This document shows, piece after piece, positions 1 through 7,081 of a stretch of DNA of 25,726 nucleotides. A program made the position numbers and the translations under genes. The notes beneath the pieces are model-generated. The model had not been told where the DNA came from. It made no database searches and saw nothing but the letters and a program-made list of their open reading frames with translations. The stretch is taken from the NCBI RefSeq assembly GCF_047607725.1, contig NZ_JBLKSS010000129.1, positions 1 to 25,726 on the forward strand, in the 5' to 3' direction. How positions within the stretch are numbered: position 1 is the first letter of the stretch; each line of letters begins with the position of its first letter. This stretch comes from JBLKSS01 sp047607725. GTDB lineage: Bacteria > Pseudomonadota > Gammaproteobacteria > Enterobacterales > Enterobacteriaceae.

Positions 1-110
1 GCGTGGAGCCGGAAGCGTATCTGCGTCATGTGCTGGCGATTATCGCGGATCATCCCATCAACAAAATCAAAGAGCTCCTGCCGTGGAACCTCACCATCCC
101 TGCTGAATAA
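1..110 (+). CDS. IS66-family transposase (TnpC), C-terminal end only
   Basis: The reading frame enters from the left edge and ends at TAA 108-110. The visible 35 or so residues contain EAYLRHVLAII, then DHPINKI and KELLPWNL, which is the usual C-terminus of the large IS66-family transposase. Only the tail is in the window, so the integrity of the rest cannot be judged. The frame is followed 30 bp later by the element's terminal inverted repeat. Family assignment is from recognition of the C-terminal motif together with the adjacent IS66-type end. Confidence 0.8.
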   Translation, partial: VEPEAYLRHVLAIIADHPINKIKELLPWNLTIPAE

Positions 111-140
111 CTGTCAATACGGCGCTGGGCGTACGCTTAC
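1..140 (+). mobile_element. Right end of an IS66-family insertion sequence
   Basis: The sequence up to position 140, read on the minus strand inward, starts GTAAGCGTACGCCCAGCGCC. IS66-family inverted repeats begin GTAAGCG. Directly after position 140 the sequence becomes collinear with codons inside the complete LuxR-type gene at 1250-1945, so 140/141 is the insertion junction. IS66 elements make 8-bp target duplications; the predicted duplicate here is ACTGAAAG (141-148), whose partner would lie left of the window. Confidence 0.8.
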
Positions 141-371
141 ACTGAAAGAGAGCTTGAGATAATTTTTTATGCCATCCAACGCATGCCGGCAAAAGCCATT
201 GCACCAAAATTGTGTCTTTCTCATCGAACAGTGGAGAACAGATTGCTAAGAATTTATGAAAAGATAGGTGTCAACTCAGTAAACGGACTTCTAGAATATT
301 GCCATCATGTCGTATTAAATAATTATGTACCCAAAAAACTCCTCAGAGAAGGCGTGAACTTTTTCTGGTAA
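141..371 (+). pseudogene. LuxR-type regulator, C-terminal HTH fragment cut by IS66
   Basis: From 141 the frame reads TERELEIIFYAIQ and continues to TAA at 369-371, giving 76 residues that align without gaps to the last 76 residues of the intact regulator at 1250-1945 (60 of 76 identical by hand count). It contains the whole LuxR/GerE helix-turn-helix (SHRTVENRLL recognition region) and the same ending, VPKKLLREGVNF. The N-terminal sensory half is absent because the IS66 end abuts codon 1 of the fragment. An internal ATG at 183 could in principle start a 62-residue HTH-only peptide, but I see no convincing ribosome binding site. I call it a disrupted paralogue. Confidence 0.85.
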
Positions 372-398
372 TGCCCATGAACAAATTAATGCACTGTC

Positions 399-425
399 AG
401 CCCGCCCTATCAGAGCGGGCTTTTT
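399..425. terminator. Rho-independent terminator, copy A, probably bidirectional
   Basis: A 7-bp stem AGCCCGC (399-405) pairs with GCGGGCT (415-421) and is followed by a T run. It lies 28 bp after the regulator stop codon. On the minus strand the same hairpin is followed by a weaker T/A pattern, so it could also stop the convergent minus-strand frame. Confidence 0.75.
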
Positions 426-439
426 GGTTGCTTAATGGG

Positions 440-765
440 TCACAATCGCACGTCTTTGCCTGCGCCGTTGACGATAAAAGTGATTTCACTGAAATTGGCG
501 CATGATTTTCTGACCGTCTCATATTCAGCCCAACCGGCGCCTATCCCATTATTAAAACGGTAAGAGTGTCGCAGCGCGGCCGTTCCTTAGCAATAACCGA
601 TGTATCATGTGCTGCCTGTTTACCCCTTACCGCGTCTTTAGCCATACCGCCATGATGCCATTTGAGCTGGGTTGGGCGGCACGAAAGCGAAATATTCCTT
701 TTACCGGTCGCTGTAACAAGCTCGATGAAGTTACGACCGCTTCCATAAGCAAAAGGCGCTACGGC
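440..765 (-). pseudogene. Decayed unrecognised minus-strand reading frame, copy A
   Basis: Between minus-strand TAA (766-768) and TAG (541-543) the frame is open for about 74 codons and includes FIELVTATGK and HHGGMAKDAVRGK. A shift into a second frame then gives FNNGIGAGWAEYETV and ends VNGAGKDVRL with TGA at 440-442. Copy B (2014-2337) preserves both parts in equivalent positions, which is the main support for a former protein. I do not recognise the family. The mutation pattern between copies is not clearly biased to third codon positions, so this may be non-coding. Confidence 0.3.
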
Positions 766-828
766 TTAAACCTTTGCTGAAAAAGCAGCAAGCAAGAATC
801 GAAAAAGCGTTACTTGTTGAATTGAATA

Positions 829-872
829 GTTACGATAACAGGAGTCGAATCCAAAAACCTTCCCATACGAAT
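829..872 (-). repeat. Fragment of tRNA-Thr 3' half (att-like direct repeat)
   Basis: The segment aligns over about 44 bp to 2401-2444, which is the resident tRNA-Thr gene from its 3' end to the anticodon loop. The match ends just beyond the anticodon, which is the usual extent of an integrase att core taken from a tRNA gene. The anticodon stem and the 5' half are missing, so this is not a functional tRNA. Confidence 0.65.
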
Positions 873-1249
873 TTTTAATATGGATAATAAACAGTAGCTT
901 ACTAACATTTTTCCGCGATCGCCAGTCTCATGATGCTGAACTCGAAATAGCCTGCGAGCGGTTGCATGTCTCAGTATTGTCTCACCTTATAGGGTTGGTT
1001 TTCTCGTCAAACTCTCGAAGCCTGACGTTAGCTAGCTCTACGATCCAGAGCATTATTGCCTCAGCACAATGGCTTATCTCCCTTACGTTGTAAATAACAT
1101 GATTTGAAGGCACGCAGCCCTTATAATTAATTATAAAAAATGAACACTAAAACTCAGCTTGGGAGATGTACTCTTTACTGCTAGGAATAAATATGTAATA
1201 TTTTCTATTTACCTGACGTTTATCGCGCCCACAAGAGTAGGAAATTATT
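873..1249. other. Gene-free stretch upstream of the LuxR-type regulator
   Basis: No supportable gene is seen. The last 150 bp are AT-rich and include a perfect 16-bp palindrome, TTATAATTAATTATAA (1121-1136), about 114 bp before the regulator start. It could be an operator or promoter element. The likely ribosome binding site, AGGA at 1239-1242, is 7 bp before ATG 1250. Confidence 0.5.
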
Positions 1250-1945
1250 ATGGAAAATAATACCATTAAAGCTAACGATCTGACGACCTTTCCTTTACTG
1301 AAATTTATGGAAAATTCAGACATTGCAATGAGTATCAAAAGCAATGATTCTAGGTTTGTCTATATGAATGAAGCCTCAAAGGACTGGTGTAATGTTCCGC
1401 AAACATTTGACTATGAAGGAAGATACGACCAAGAATTTCCCTGCTCTTGGGCTGCCATGGCCTCTGAATATCAAACGCACGATAGAAAAGCCGAATCAAG
1501 TAGGTGTGGAGCAGAGATAATCTCAACATCTTATTTCACGAGGCATGCGATATTAGAGCCTTGGTATTGTGCTAAATTCCCTATATTGAATGATGAAAGC
1601 ATGGCGCTAGAGACTTTGTTTATAGGCAGGAGATTTAATTTTATGTCGATAAGCAACTTTTTTAAGAACATCATCCCCTCTTTTATTTCCCTTACACCTC
1701 CCGTCGATGTTTTTACAGAAAGAGAACTAGAGATAATATTCTACTCCATACAGAAAATTTCAGCCAAAGAAATTGCGCCTAAGCTAGGAATTTCTCATAG
1801 AACGGTAGAAAATAGGCTATTAAATATTTATAATAAAATTAACGTAAATTCCCTAAATGGCCTCATAGACTATTGCCACAACGTCGGATTAAATAATTAT
1901 GTACCTAAAAAACTCCTCAGAGAAGGCGTAAACTTTTGCTGGTAA
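1250..1945 (+). CDS. LuxR-type transcriptional regulator with N-terminal PAS-like domain
   Basis: This 231-residue protein has two parts. Residues about 18-75 look PAS-like (MSIKSNDSRFVYMNEAS, then an EGRYDQEFP segment) and residues about 155-220 form a LuxR/GerE helix-turn-helix with FTERELEIIF and SHRTVENRLL. The architecture resembles enterobacterial solitary LuxR-type regulators that lack an obvious acyl-homoserine-lactone domain; the ligand cannot be told from sequence. The start is supported by AGGA 7 bp upstream. It is AT-rich compared with the backbone genes, as expected of an acquired island gene. A rho-independent terminator follows at 1973-1999. No target gene is adjacent, so its regulon is unknown. 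It is a paralogue of the fragment at 141-371. Confidence 0.8.
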   Translation: MENNTIKANDLTTFPLLKFMENSDIAMSIKSNDSRFVYMNEASKDWCNVPQTFDYEGRYDQEFPCSWAAMASEYQTHDRKAESSRCGAEIISTSYFTRHAILEPWYCAKFPILNDESMALETLFIGRRFNFMSISNFFKNIIPSFISLTPPVDVFTERELEIIFYSIQKISAKEIAPKLGISHRTVENRLLNIYNKINVNSLNGLIDYCHNVGLNNYVPKKLLREGVNFCW

Positions 1946-1972
1946 TGCCCATGAACAAGTTAATGCACTGTC

Positions 1973-1999
1973 AGCCCGCCCTATCAGAGCGGGCTTTTT
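1973..1999. terminator. Rho-independent terminator, copy B
   Basis: The same hairpin as at 399-425 (AGCCCGC / GCGGGCT, 9-base loop, T run) lies 27 bp after the stop codon of the intact regulator. Conservation of both arms in two diverged copies supports a working terminator. Confidence 0.8.
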
Positions 2000-2013
2000 C
2001 GTTGCTTAATGGG

Positions 2014-2337
2014 TCACAATCGCACGTCTTTGTCTGCGCCGTTGACGACAGAGGTGATTTCAGTGAAATTGCCGTATGACTTTTCGACCGTCCATTTTCA
2101 GCCCCCCTGCGCCTATCGCATAATTCAAACTGATAGAGTGTCGCTGCGCTGGCCATTCCGTAGCACTAACCTAGGTATCATGGCCACCCGTTTACCCCTT
2201 ACCGCGTCTTTAGCCATACCGCCATGATGCGATTTGAGCCGGATTGGGCAGCACTAAAGAGGGATATTCCATTTACCGACCGTTGTAACAAGCTCGATGA
2301 AGTAAAGATCGTTTCCATAAGCACAAGGCGCTATGGC
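2014..2337 (-). pseudogene. Decayed unrecognised minus-strand reading frame, copy B
   Basis: Counterpart of 440-765. It is open after minus-strand TAA 2338-2340, reads YFIELVTTVGKWNIPL, meets an in-frame TAG, then continues HHGGMAKDAVRGK. After further shifts it ends NFTEITSVVNGADKDVRL with TGA at 2014-2016. The ending is nearly identical to copy A. The family is not recognised. If it was a gene, it is broken in both copies and faces the LuxR-type gene convergently. Confidence 0.3.
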
Positions 2338-2398
2338 TTAAACCTGAGCAGCGGATACAGCATGTAAGCTTCGAAAAAGCGCAACTTATTGATTTGAA

Positions 2399-2474
2399 TG
2401 GTTCCGATAATAGAAGTCGAACCTACGACCTTCGCATTACGAATGCGCTGCTCTACCAACTGAGCTATATCGGC
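2399..2474 (-). tRNA. thrW: tRNA-Thr (CGU anticodon), thrW position, possibly defective
   Basis: The minus strand reads GCCGATATAGCTCAGTTGG and folds as a 76-nt tRNA with encoded CCA; the anticodon CGT is at 2441-2439. Location downstream of proBA matches thrW of E. coli. Two changes stand out. The 3' acceptor strand reads TATCGGA, so base 1 (G) faces A72 instead of C72. The T stem has U at position 61 opposite G53, where G53-C61 is nearly universal. Both lie in the 3' half, the part that integrating elements replace. ACG codons could still be read by tRNA-Thr(UGU), so loss would be tolerable. Confidence 0.75.
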
Positions 2475-2867
2475 ATGGAAAAATGATCATACGGTCGTTA
2501 ATCTGAGTCCACACGTTATGCAAAACTGGGAAAAGAGTCAATAGGCGCGCGTGCAAGTGCTGATAATTGCAGCATCTTTCCCCTTTCGGGCAACAGTAGG
2601 AGACATAAGCCATAACCTCTTATTGACCCGGGGGTCACGTTCCCTACTCATTTTCGCCCCACAGATCCTGCTCCTAGTGCGCCGATCCTGCCCCCATGAG
2701 GCAACCTGACCCCTACCGTGACAAAAGACTCGCCGCCGTGATAGCACTAGCGGCCCGTGCCGCCCGGCGGTGTTGTTAGTGATTAGGTGTATCGCAGGCG
2801 CGTTTTCCAGCGCCAAACGTGGGGGACGACCAACTCGGGTTTGTTGGCCCGAAAACCGCCGCAGCCC
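2475..2867. other. Gene-free stretch between tRNA-Thr and proA, with short IS-like repeats
   Basis: No supportable gene is seen. Around 2630-2720 there are spaced copies of GATCCTG (2664-2670 and 2684-2690, 20 bp apart) and a palindromic GACCCGGGGGTCAC. Spaced repeats of this kind occur at ends of some insertion sequences, but I cannot assign a family. The tRNA-Thr and proA transcripts probably cross or end here. Confidence 0.4.
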
Positions 2868-4121
2868 TCAGGGCCGGCAGAGGTTGTCGCCGTAGCCGAT
2901 CCATTTGTAAGTCGTTAACGCTTCCAGGCCCATTGGCCCGCGGGCGTGCAGTTTTTGGGTGCTGACCGCCACTTCCGCGCCAAGGCCAAACTGTCCGCCG
3001 TCGGTAAAACGGGTGCTGGCATTGACATAGACCGCCGATGAGTCCACTTCGCGCACGAAGCGTTCCGCCGCCTGAATCGATTGGGTCAGAATAGCGTCGG
3101 AATGCTGGGTGCCGTAATGACGGATATGTTCCACCACCTGGTCGAGGCCGCCCACCAGCTTGACATTTAAGTCGCGGGACAGCCATTCGTCATGGTAATC
3201 GGCCTCCGTCACGGCAACACAGGTCGTGGGGCCGTCAGCCAGATAGTGACGCGCGTTGTCATCGGCGTGTAGCGTGACGCCCAGCGCATGCATATGGCGG
3301 CTCAGACGCGGCAGAAAACGTTCAGCGATACGGTGGTGTACCAGCAGCGTTTCAAGCGAGTTACAGGCGCTGGGGTGCTGTACTTTGGCGTTTTCAATGA
3401 CCGGCAGCGCCTGCTCGAAATCAATAGTGTCATCGGCATAGATATGGCAAACGCCGATGCCGCCGGTGATAACCGGAATCGTAGACTGTTCACGGCACAG
3501 CTTGTGCAGGCCTGCGCCGCCGCGAGGGATCAGCATATCGACATAGCGATCCAGGCACAGCAGCGCGTTGACCAGCGCGCGATCCGGGTTTTCGATGGCC
3601 TGCACCGCGCTGGCAGGCAGGCCGCAGCCCGTCAGCGCCAGCTGTATCACCTTTACCATAGCGGCATTGGTGCGGTACGTTTCCTTACCACCGCGTAAAA
3701 TCACCGCGTTGCCGGTTTTCAAGCACAGCGCCGCAACATCAACGGTCACGTTGGGGCGAGCTTCATAAATCACGCCCACCACGCCGAGCGGAACCCGGCG
3801 GCGCTCCAGCGACAGCCCGCTGTCCAACCGCTGGCCCCCAATAACCTGGCCCACCAGATCGGTAAGGCGGCACACCTGTCGCACGTCCGCGGCGATAGCA
3901 CTAAGGCGCGCCGGGTTCAAAAGCAGGCGATCCAGCAGTGCATCGCTCAGGCCGTTGCGGCGCGCCTCAGCCATATCTTGCACGTTGGCGTCAAGAATGC
4001 TTTGGCTATTGGCCTCCAGACTGTCGGCAATCGCCTCCAGCGCCCGATCCTTCTGGGCGCTGGTCAATACCGCCAGCTGCCACGAAGCCTGTTTCGCCGC
4101 TTTGCCCATTTGCTCAAGCAT
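2868..4121 (-). CDS. proA: Gamma-glutamyl phosphate reductase (ProA)
   Basis: ProA reduces gamma-glutamyl phosphate to glutamate-5-semialdehyde with NADPH, the second step of proline synthesis in the cytoplasm. The 417-residue length equals that of E. coli ProA and the sequence is collinear throughout. Recognisable segments are MLEQMGKAAKQAS at the start, RRVPLGVVGVIYEARPN, TVDVAALCLKTGNAVILRGG, the catalytic-cysteine region PSACNSLETLLV and the C-terminal LGAEVAVSTQKLHARGPMGL. It starts 9 bp after the proB stop codon, so the two form an operon, as in E. coli. Nothing looks broken. Confidence 0.97.
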   Translation of the reverse strand: MLEQMGKAAKQASWQLAVLTSAQKDRALEAIADSLEANSQSILDANVQDMAEARRNGLSDALLDRLLLNPARLSAIAADVRQVCRLTDLVGQVIGGQRLDSGLSLERRRVPLGVVGVIYEARPNVTVDVAALCLKTGNAVILRGGKETYRTNAAMVKVIQLALTGCGLPASAVQAIENPDRALVNALLCLDRYVDMLIPRGGAGLHKLCREQSTIPVITGGIGVCHIYADDTIDFEQALPVIENAKVQHPSACNSLETLLVHHRIAERFLPRLSRHMHALGVTLHADDNARHYLADGPTTCVAVTEADYHDEWLSRDLNVKLVGGLDQVVEHIRHYGTQHSDAILTQSIQAAERFVREVDSSAVYVNASTRFTDGGQFGLGAEVAVSTQKLHARGPMGLEALTTYKWIGYGDNLCRP

Positions 4122-4130
4122 GTGCGTTCC

Positions 4131-5234
4131 TTAACATAAAATCATATCGTCGCGGTGGATGACCACCGGCCCATATTCATAGCCCAGAATATCACTGATG
4201 TCCTGGGAATGTTGACCGGCAATCATGCGCAGGGCATCGCTGTTATAGCGGCTGACGCCATGGGCGATATCGCGGCCGTCGGAGCTGAGGATACGCACCA
4301 CAATCCCGCGGGAAAAATCACCTTCCACCGCCAGGATCCCTTTGGGCAACAGCGAGCCGCCGCGCTGTAATATCGCTTTTTGCGCGCCATCATCGACGGT
4401 GATGTCCCCCGCCGGCGGCGGGCCGAACAGCCAGCGTTTGCAGCTCTCCAGCGGCATTTTTTGCCCATGGAAACGGGTGCCTACCGATTCACCCACCATA
4501 ACATCGCCAATCACGCCCGGTTTGCCGCCGGCCGCAATCACGACTTCGATTCCCGCGCGGTTGGCGACTTCCGCCGCCTGCAATTTGGTTGCCATGCCGC
4601 CGGTACCGAGGCCGGAGACGCTGCCGCCGGCCATTTTGCGCAGCGCGTCATTGATGCCTTCGACTTCGCGAATCAGCTCGGCGTCGGGGTGGGTGCGTGG
4701 ATCGGCGGAAAACAGCCCCGGCTGATCGGTTAGCAGCAGCAACTTGTCAGCGTCGGCGAGGATCGCCACCAGCGCCGAAAGATTATCGTTGTTGCCCACT
4801 CTGATTTCAGCGGTGGCGACCGCATCATTTTCATTAATCACCGGCACGATGCCGTTATCCAGCAGGGCGCGCAGCGTGTCGCGGGCGTTGAGAAAGCGTT
4901 CGCGATCTTCCATATCGGCGCGGGTCAGCAACATTTGGCCGATATGGATATTGTAGAGGGAAAACAGCTGCTCCCAAAACTGAATCAAGCGGCTCTGCCC
5001 TACCGCCTCCAGTAGCTGCTTAGAGGCGATGGTGGCGGGCAGGTCGGGATAATTAAGGTACTCCCGTCTGGCGGCGATGGCGCCGGAGGTGACGATGATA
5101 ATTCGGTGTCCGGCGGCGTGCAGCGGAGCACATTGGCGCACCAGTTCGACAATGTGCGCGCGATTAAGCCGGCGCGAACCGCTGGTAAGGACACTGGTGC
5201 CTAATTTTACCACCAGGGTCTGGCTGCTGTTCAT
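4131..5234 (-). CDS. proB: Glutamate 5-kinase (ProB)
   Basis: ProB phosphorylates glutamate with ATP to open the proline pathway and is usually feedback-inhibited by proline. The start at 5234 gives 367 residues, equal to E. coli, and begins MNSSQTLVVKLGTSVL; the frame stays open to 5315 but the extra 27 residues are unlike the family. The amino-acid-kinase domain occupies roughly residues 1-255 (VTSGAIAA, PVINENDAVATAEI, SGLGTGGMATKLQAA) and the C-terminal PUA domain roughly 275-367. One oddity is Arg at position 56, where E. coli has Gly in SGAIAAGRE; the effect is unknown. proA follows 9 bp downstream. Confidence 0.96.
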   Translation of the reverse strand: MNSSQTLVVKLGTSVLTSGSRRLNRAHIVELVRQCAPLHAAGHRIIIVTSGAIAARREYLNYPDLPATIASKQLLEAVGQSRLIQFWEQLFSLYNIHIGQMLLTRADMEDRERFLNARDTLRALLDNGIVPVINENDAVATAEIRVGNNDNLSALVAILADADKLLLLTDQPGLFSADPRTHPDAELIREVEGINDALRKMAGGSVSGLGTGGMATKLQAAEVANRAGIEVVIAAGGKPGVIGDVMVGESVGTRFHGQKMPLESCKRWLFGPPPAGDITVDDGAQKAILQRGGSLLPKGILAVEGDFSRGIVVRILSSDGRDIAHGVSRYNSDALRMIAGQHSQDISDILGYEYGPVVIHRDDMILC

Positions 5235-5296
5235 AACGATATCTGCCGTTAAGGATGTTGATTGACTTAAAGGTTGCCTACCGCCGAGGGGATCAA

Positions 5297-5320
5297 GCGC
5301 TATGCCTGCCAGCATAGCGC
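5297..5320. other. Perfect inverted repeat in the crl-proB gap
   Basis: GCGCTATGC (5297-5305) and GCATAGCGC (5312-5320) form a perfect 9-bp stem with a 6-base loop. It sits after the crl stop codon and about 60 bp before the proB start, on the side where E. coli has phoE. No T run follows on either strand, so a terminator is uncertain; a 5'-leader hairpin or scar is also possible. Confidence 0.45.
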
Positions 5321-5349
5321 GAAACGAATGAGAAAGCAGGAGCGGAAAA

Positions 5350-5740
5350 TCAGGCGGTTAGACTGAATGGCTGTTCTTTAAACGCGTCGGCAGGCTCCAG
5401 CTTCATATTCATCGTTGCGATATAGGCGCGCAGACGGGTATGAAAGGCGCGCAGTGAACTCTCCAGTTTATCGATGACTTCCTGGTCGCTGAATTCGCTC
5501 TCGGTCCATTTGCCTTCTTTGTCAAATTTCCCGAAATGGTAGGTATAGGTATAACGCTTCCAAATTGATCCACCAGCCCCAAAACTCACGTTTCTCAGGC
5601 GCGGGCTGCATATTGATGCATACGGCGAGACAGTCGAAGAAAAAATGGTTGTCGCTGCACTGACCTTCACGGATATACGGGCCGAGGGCGGTAAAGCCTT
5701 TCAACACTTTGCCCCGGGGATGCCCACTCACTAACGCCAT
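5350..5740 (-). pseudogene. crl: crl, sigma-S assembly factor, frameshifted
   Basis: Crl helps RNA polymerase core bind sigma-S (RpoS). The start gives SGHPRGKVLKGFTALG, PYIREGQCSDNHFFFDCLAV and REFWGWWINLEA, which is the N-terminal half of enterobacterial Crl. The next expected part (KRYTYTYHFGKFD through MKLEPADAF and the C-terminal SLTA) lies in another frame. Comparison with E. coli Crl suggests a short deletion of a few bases around 5550-5560, after LEA. The N-terminal frame ends early at about 72 residues, against about 133 in the family. Neighbours frsA and proB are intact. Both halves are otherwise well preserved, so the lesion looks recent. Confidence 0.88.
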
Positions 5741-5814
5741 GCTATAACCTCAACCTCACTTTGCTTATTGTTCACCTTAAAGAGCAAACAAACGGTAGTG
5801 CTATAATTAACGTT

Positions 5815-7059
5815 TCAAATTGTTTTCAGCCAGCGGCTGATCTCCGCTAATGCCAGATGGAAATTGCGGTACAGCGGCGATTCCTTTATCGGCAACAGCT
5901 TTCCCGCCCGCGAAGAGGAGACAATCAGCTGCGCCTCGGCCGGCGGGCTAAAGGGGTCGTCGGGCCAGCAGCCCGCCATAACCGGAGTAGGACAACTGCT
6001 GCCGAGCAGGCCCTGCACTTTAAGGGAGTAACTCTTGAGCTCGGTTTTCAACGCGCCATCAGCGACCCCCGCCATGCCGATGCGGCTCGTCAGTACATCG
6101 AGAGATATGTTCGGCGCCCTATCCTGACGTTCGCCGTCGGTCAGTAACGCATGCACGACCGGACCGAGGCAGGCGACGCCCCTGAGCCGCTGCGGTTCAA
6201 GGTAGGCGATTCTGACCGCAATATTGGCGCCAAAGCGGAAGCCGAAAGCGCTAACGCGGCGCGAGTCAACCCAGGGAACGGATGCCAGGCCGCGCAATAC
6301 CTGCTGATGGAGAAAACTGGTGTCCTGACTGAGTTTCCATTTGGCGGAGAAGCCGATCGAGGGCATATCGATGGTCAACATCGCCAGACCAGCGGGCGCG
6401 AAGTAGTCGTGAAACAGCCGATAGGTATCGTTTTGCAGCATATCCAGACTGCCGCACACCAACACCGTTGGATAAGGCGCTCGCCCCGTCGGCGGCAGAT
6501 GCAAGAAACCGGTAACATTGCCGCCGCCGCTGACCGGGAATTCCAGCTGCTTGATTTCATGCGGCAGGTGCTTGGCCGCCTCTTCCCAGGCGTGGTTGGC
6601 CAGCGTCTGCGCCTGCTCCGCCAGCATATCCCCTTTCAAATGCGGATAGCTGGTGATGCTGTAAAAGCGCGCCGCCTGCAGCCAGTCGTGCGCCGCAGTA
6701 GCGCCGTCAACGTTCTCCATAGCGCGCTGCTGCCAGACCATGCCCTGGTGCGACCATTCGTAGATCCAGTTGCCGCCGCGATAGCCGATCACGGTATCCA
6801 GCAGCCGGTCGTCGGTGTAGGGCGCGCGACTGGCGGCGATACGCGCCAGCACTTCTTCTATTTCCCATGGGTTGATGCCGCGCCAAATCCACATCAGGCG
6901 GTTGATTAACCGGTACCAGTTGCCGGGATTGGCGCAGTCCAGCGCCGACATTATGCTTTTTTGCCCGCCGTGATGGACCCGGGCCACCAGCGTGGAGGTT
7001 TCGCGGTGTTTGACCGAGGGTTTGAATAGGGTTTCGCTCAGATTGTTTCCTGCTGCCAT
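5815..7059 (-). CDS. frsA: FrsA-type alpha/beta hydrolase (fermentation-respiration switch protein)
   Basis: The start at 7059 gives 414 residues, equal to E. coli FrsA, and begins MAAGNNLSETLFKP with GGAG about 10 bp upstream; the frame is open 24 codons further but this has no family support. The N-terminal part contains NRLMWIWRGI and VIGYRGGNWIYEW. An alpha/beta-hydrolase domain follows (PTVLVCGSLD, AMLTIDMPSIGF, SAFGFRFGANIAVRIAYLE). The nucleophile-elbow position has Arg instead of Ser, as also in E. coli FrsA, so a classical esterase mechanism is not expected. The family is linked to the balance of respiration and fermentation and to EIIA-Glc; the exact reaction is debated. The order gpt-frsA-crl is conserved. 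Confidence 0.93.
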   Translation of the reverse strand: MAAGNNLSETLFKPSVKHRETSTLVARVHHGGQKSIMSALDCANPGNWYRLINRLMWIWRGINPWEIEEVLARIAASRAPYTDDRLLDTVIGYRGGNWIYEWSHQGMVWQQRAMENVDGATAAHDWLQAARFYSITSYPHLKGDMLAEQAQTLANHAWEEAAKHLPHEIKQLEFPVSGGGNVTGFLHLPPTGRAPYPTVLVCGSLDMLQNDTYRLFHDYFAPAGLAMLTIDMPSIGFSAKWKLSQDTSFLHQQVLRGLASVPWVDSRRVSAFGFRFGANIAVRIAYLEPQRLRGVACLGPVVHALLTDGERQDRAPNISLDVLTSRIGMAGVADGALKTELKSYSLKVQGLLGSSCPTPVMAGCWPDDPFSPPAEAQLIVSSSRAGKLLPIKESPLYRNFHLALAEISRWLKTI

Positions 7060-7081
7060 TGAGCATCGTCTCCAAAGACGG

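Larger units (their letters stand above)
141..872. repeat. Direct duplication, copy A (partner 1715-2444)
   Basis: Copy A contains regulator 3' end, terminator, decayed minus-strand frame and tRNA-Thr 3' fragment, in the same order and orientation as copy B. The offset between copies is 1574 bp at the stop codon and 1572 bp at the tRNA fragment, so only a couple of net indels separate them. Divergence is substantial overall, with some blocks perfectly conserved (40 of 40 bases at 618-657). Confidence 0.85.
1715..2444. repeat. Direct duplication, copy B (partner 141-872)
   Basis: Copy B contains the HTH-coding 3' end of the intact regulator, its terminator, the minus-strand decayed frame and the 3' half of tRNA-Thr. 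Because each copy ends in tRNA 3' sequence, the arrangement fits two units integrated in tandem at the same tRNA gene, or one unit duplicated between att sites. The parts of copy A upstream of the HTH region were displaced by IS66, so the full unit length (about 1.57 kb) is seen only once. Confidence 0.8.

Noticed and set aside
2538..2816. Minus-strand open frame of 92 codons next to tRNA-Thr
   Set aside because: Composition follows the short repeats there and there is no recognisable protein similarity.
2776..3186. Minus-strand open frame of 136 codons overlapping proA
   Set aside because: It overlaps the C-terminal coding part of proA in another frame and has no family features.
3288..3698. 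Plus-strand open frame of 136 codons
   Set aside because: Antisense shadow of proA.
6151..6909. Plus-strand open frame of 252 codons
   Set aside because: It is fully antisense to frsA in GC-rich DNA and has no recognisable motifs.
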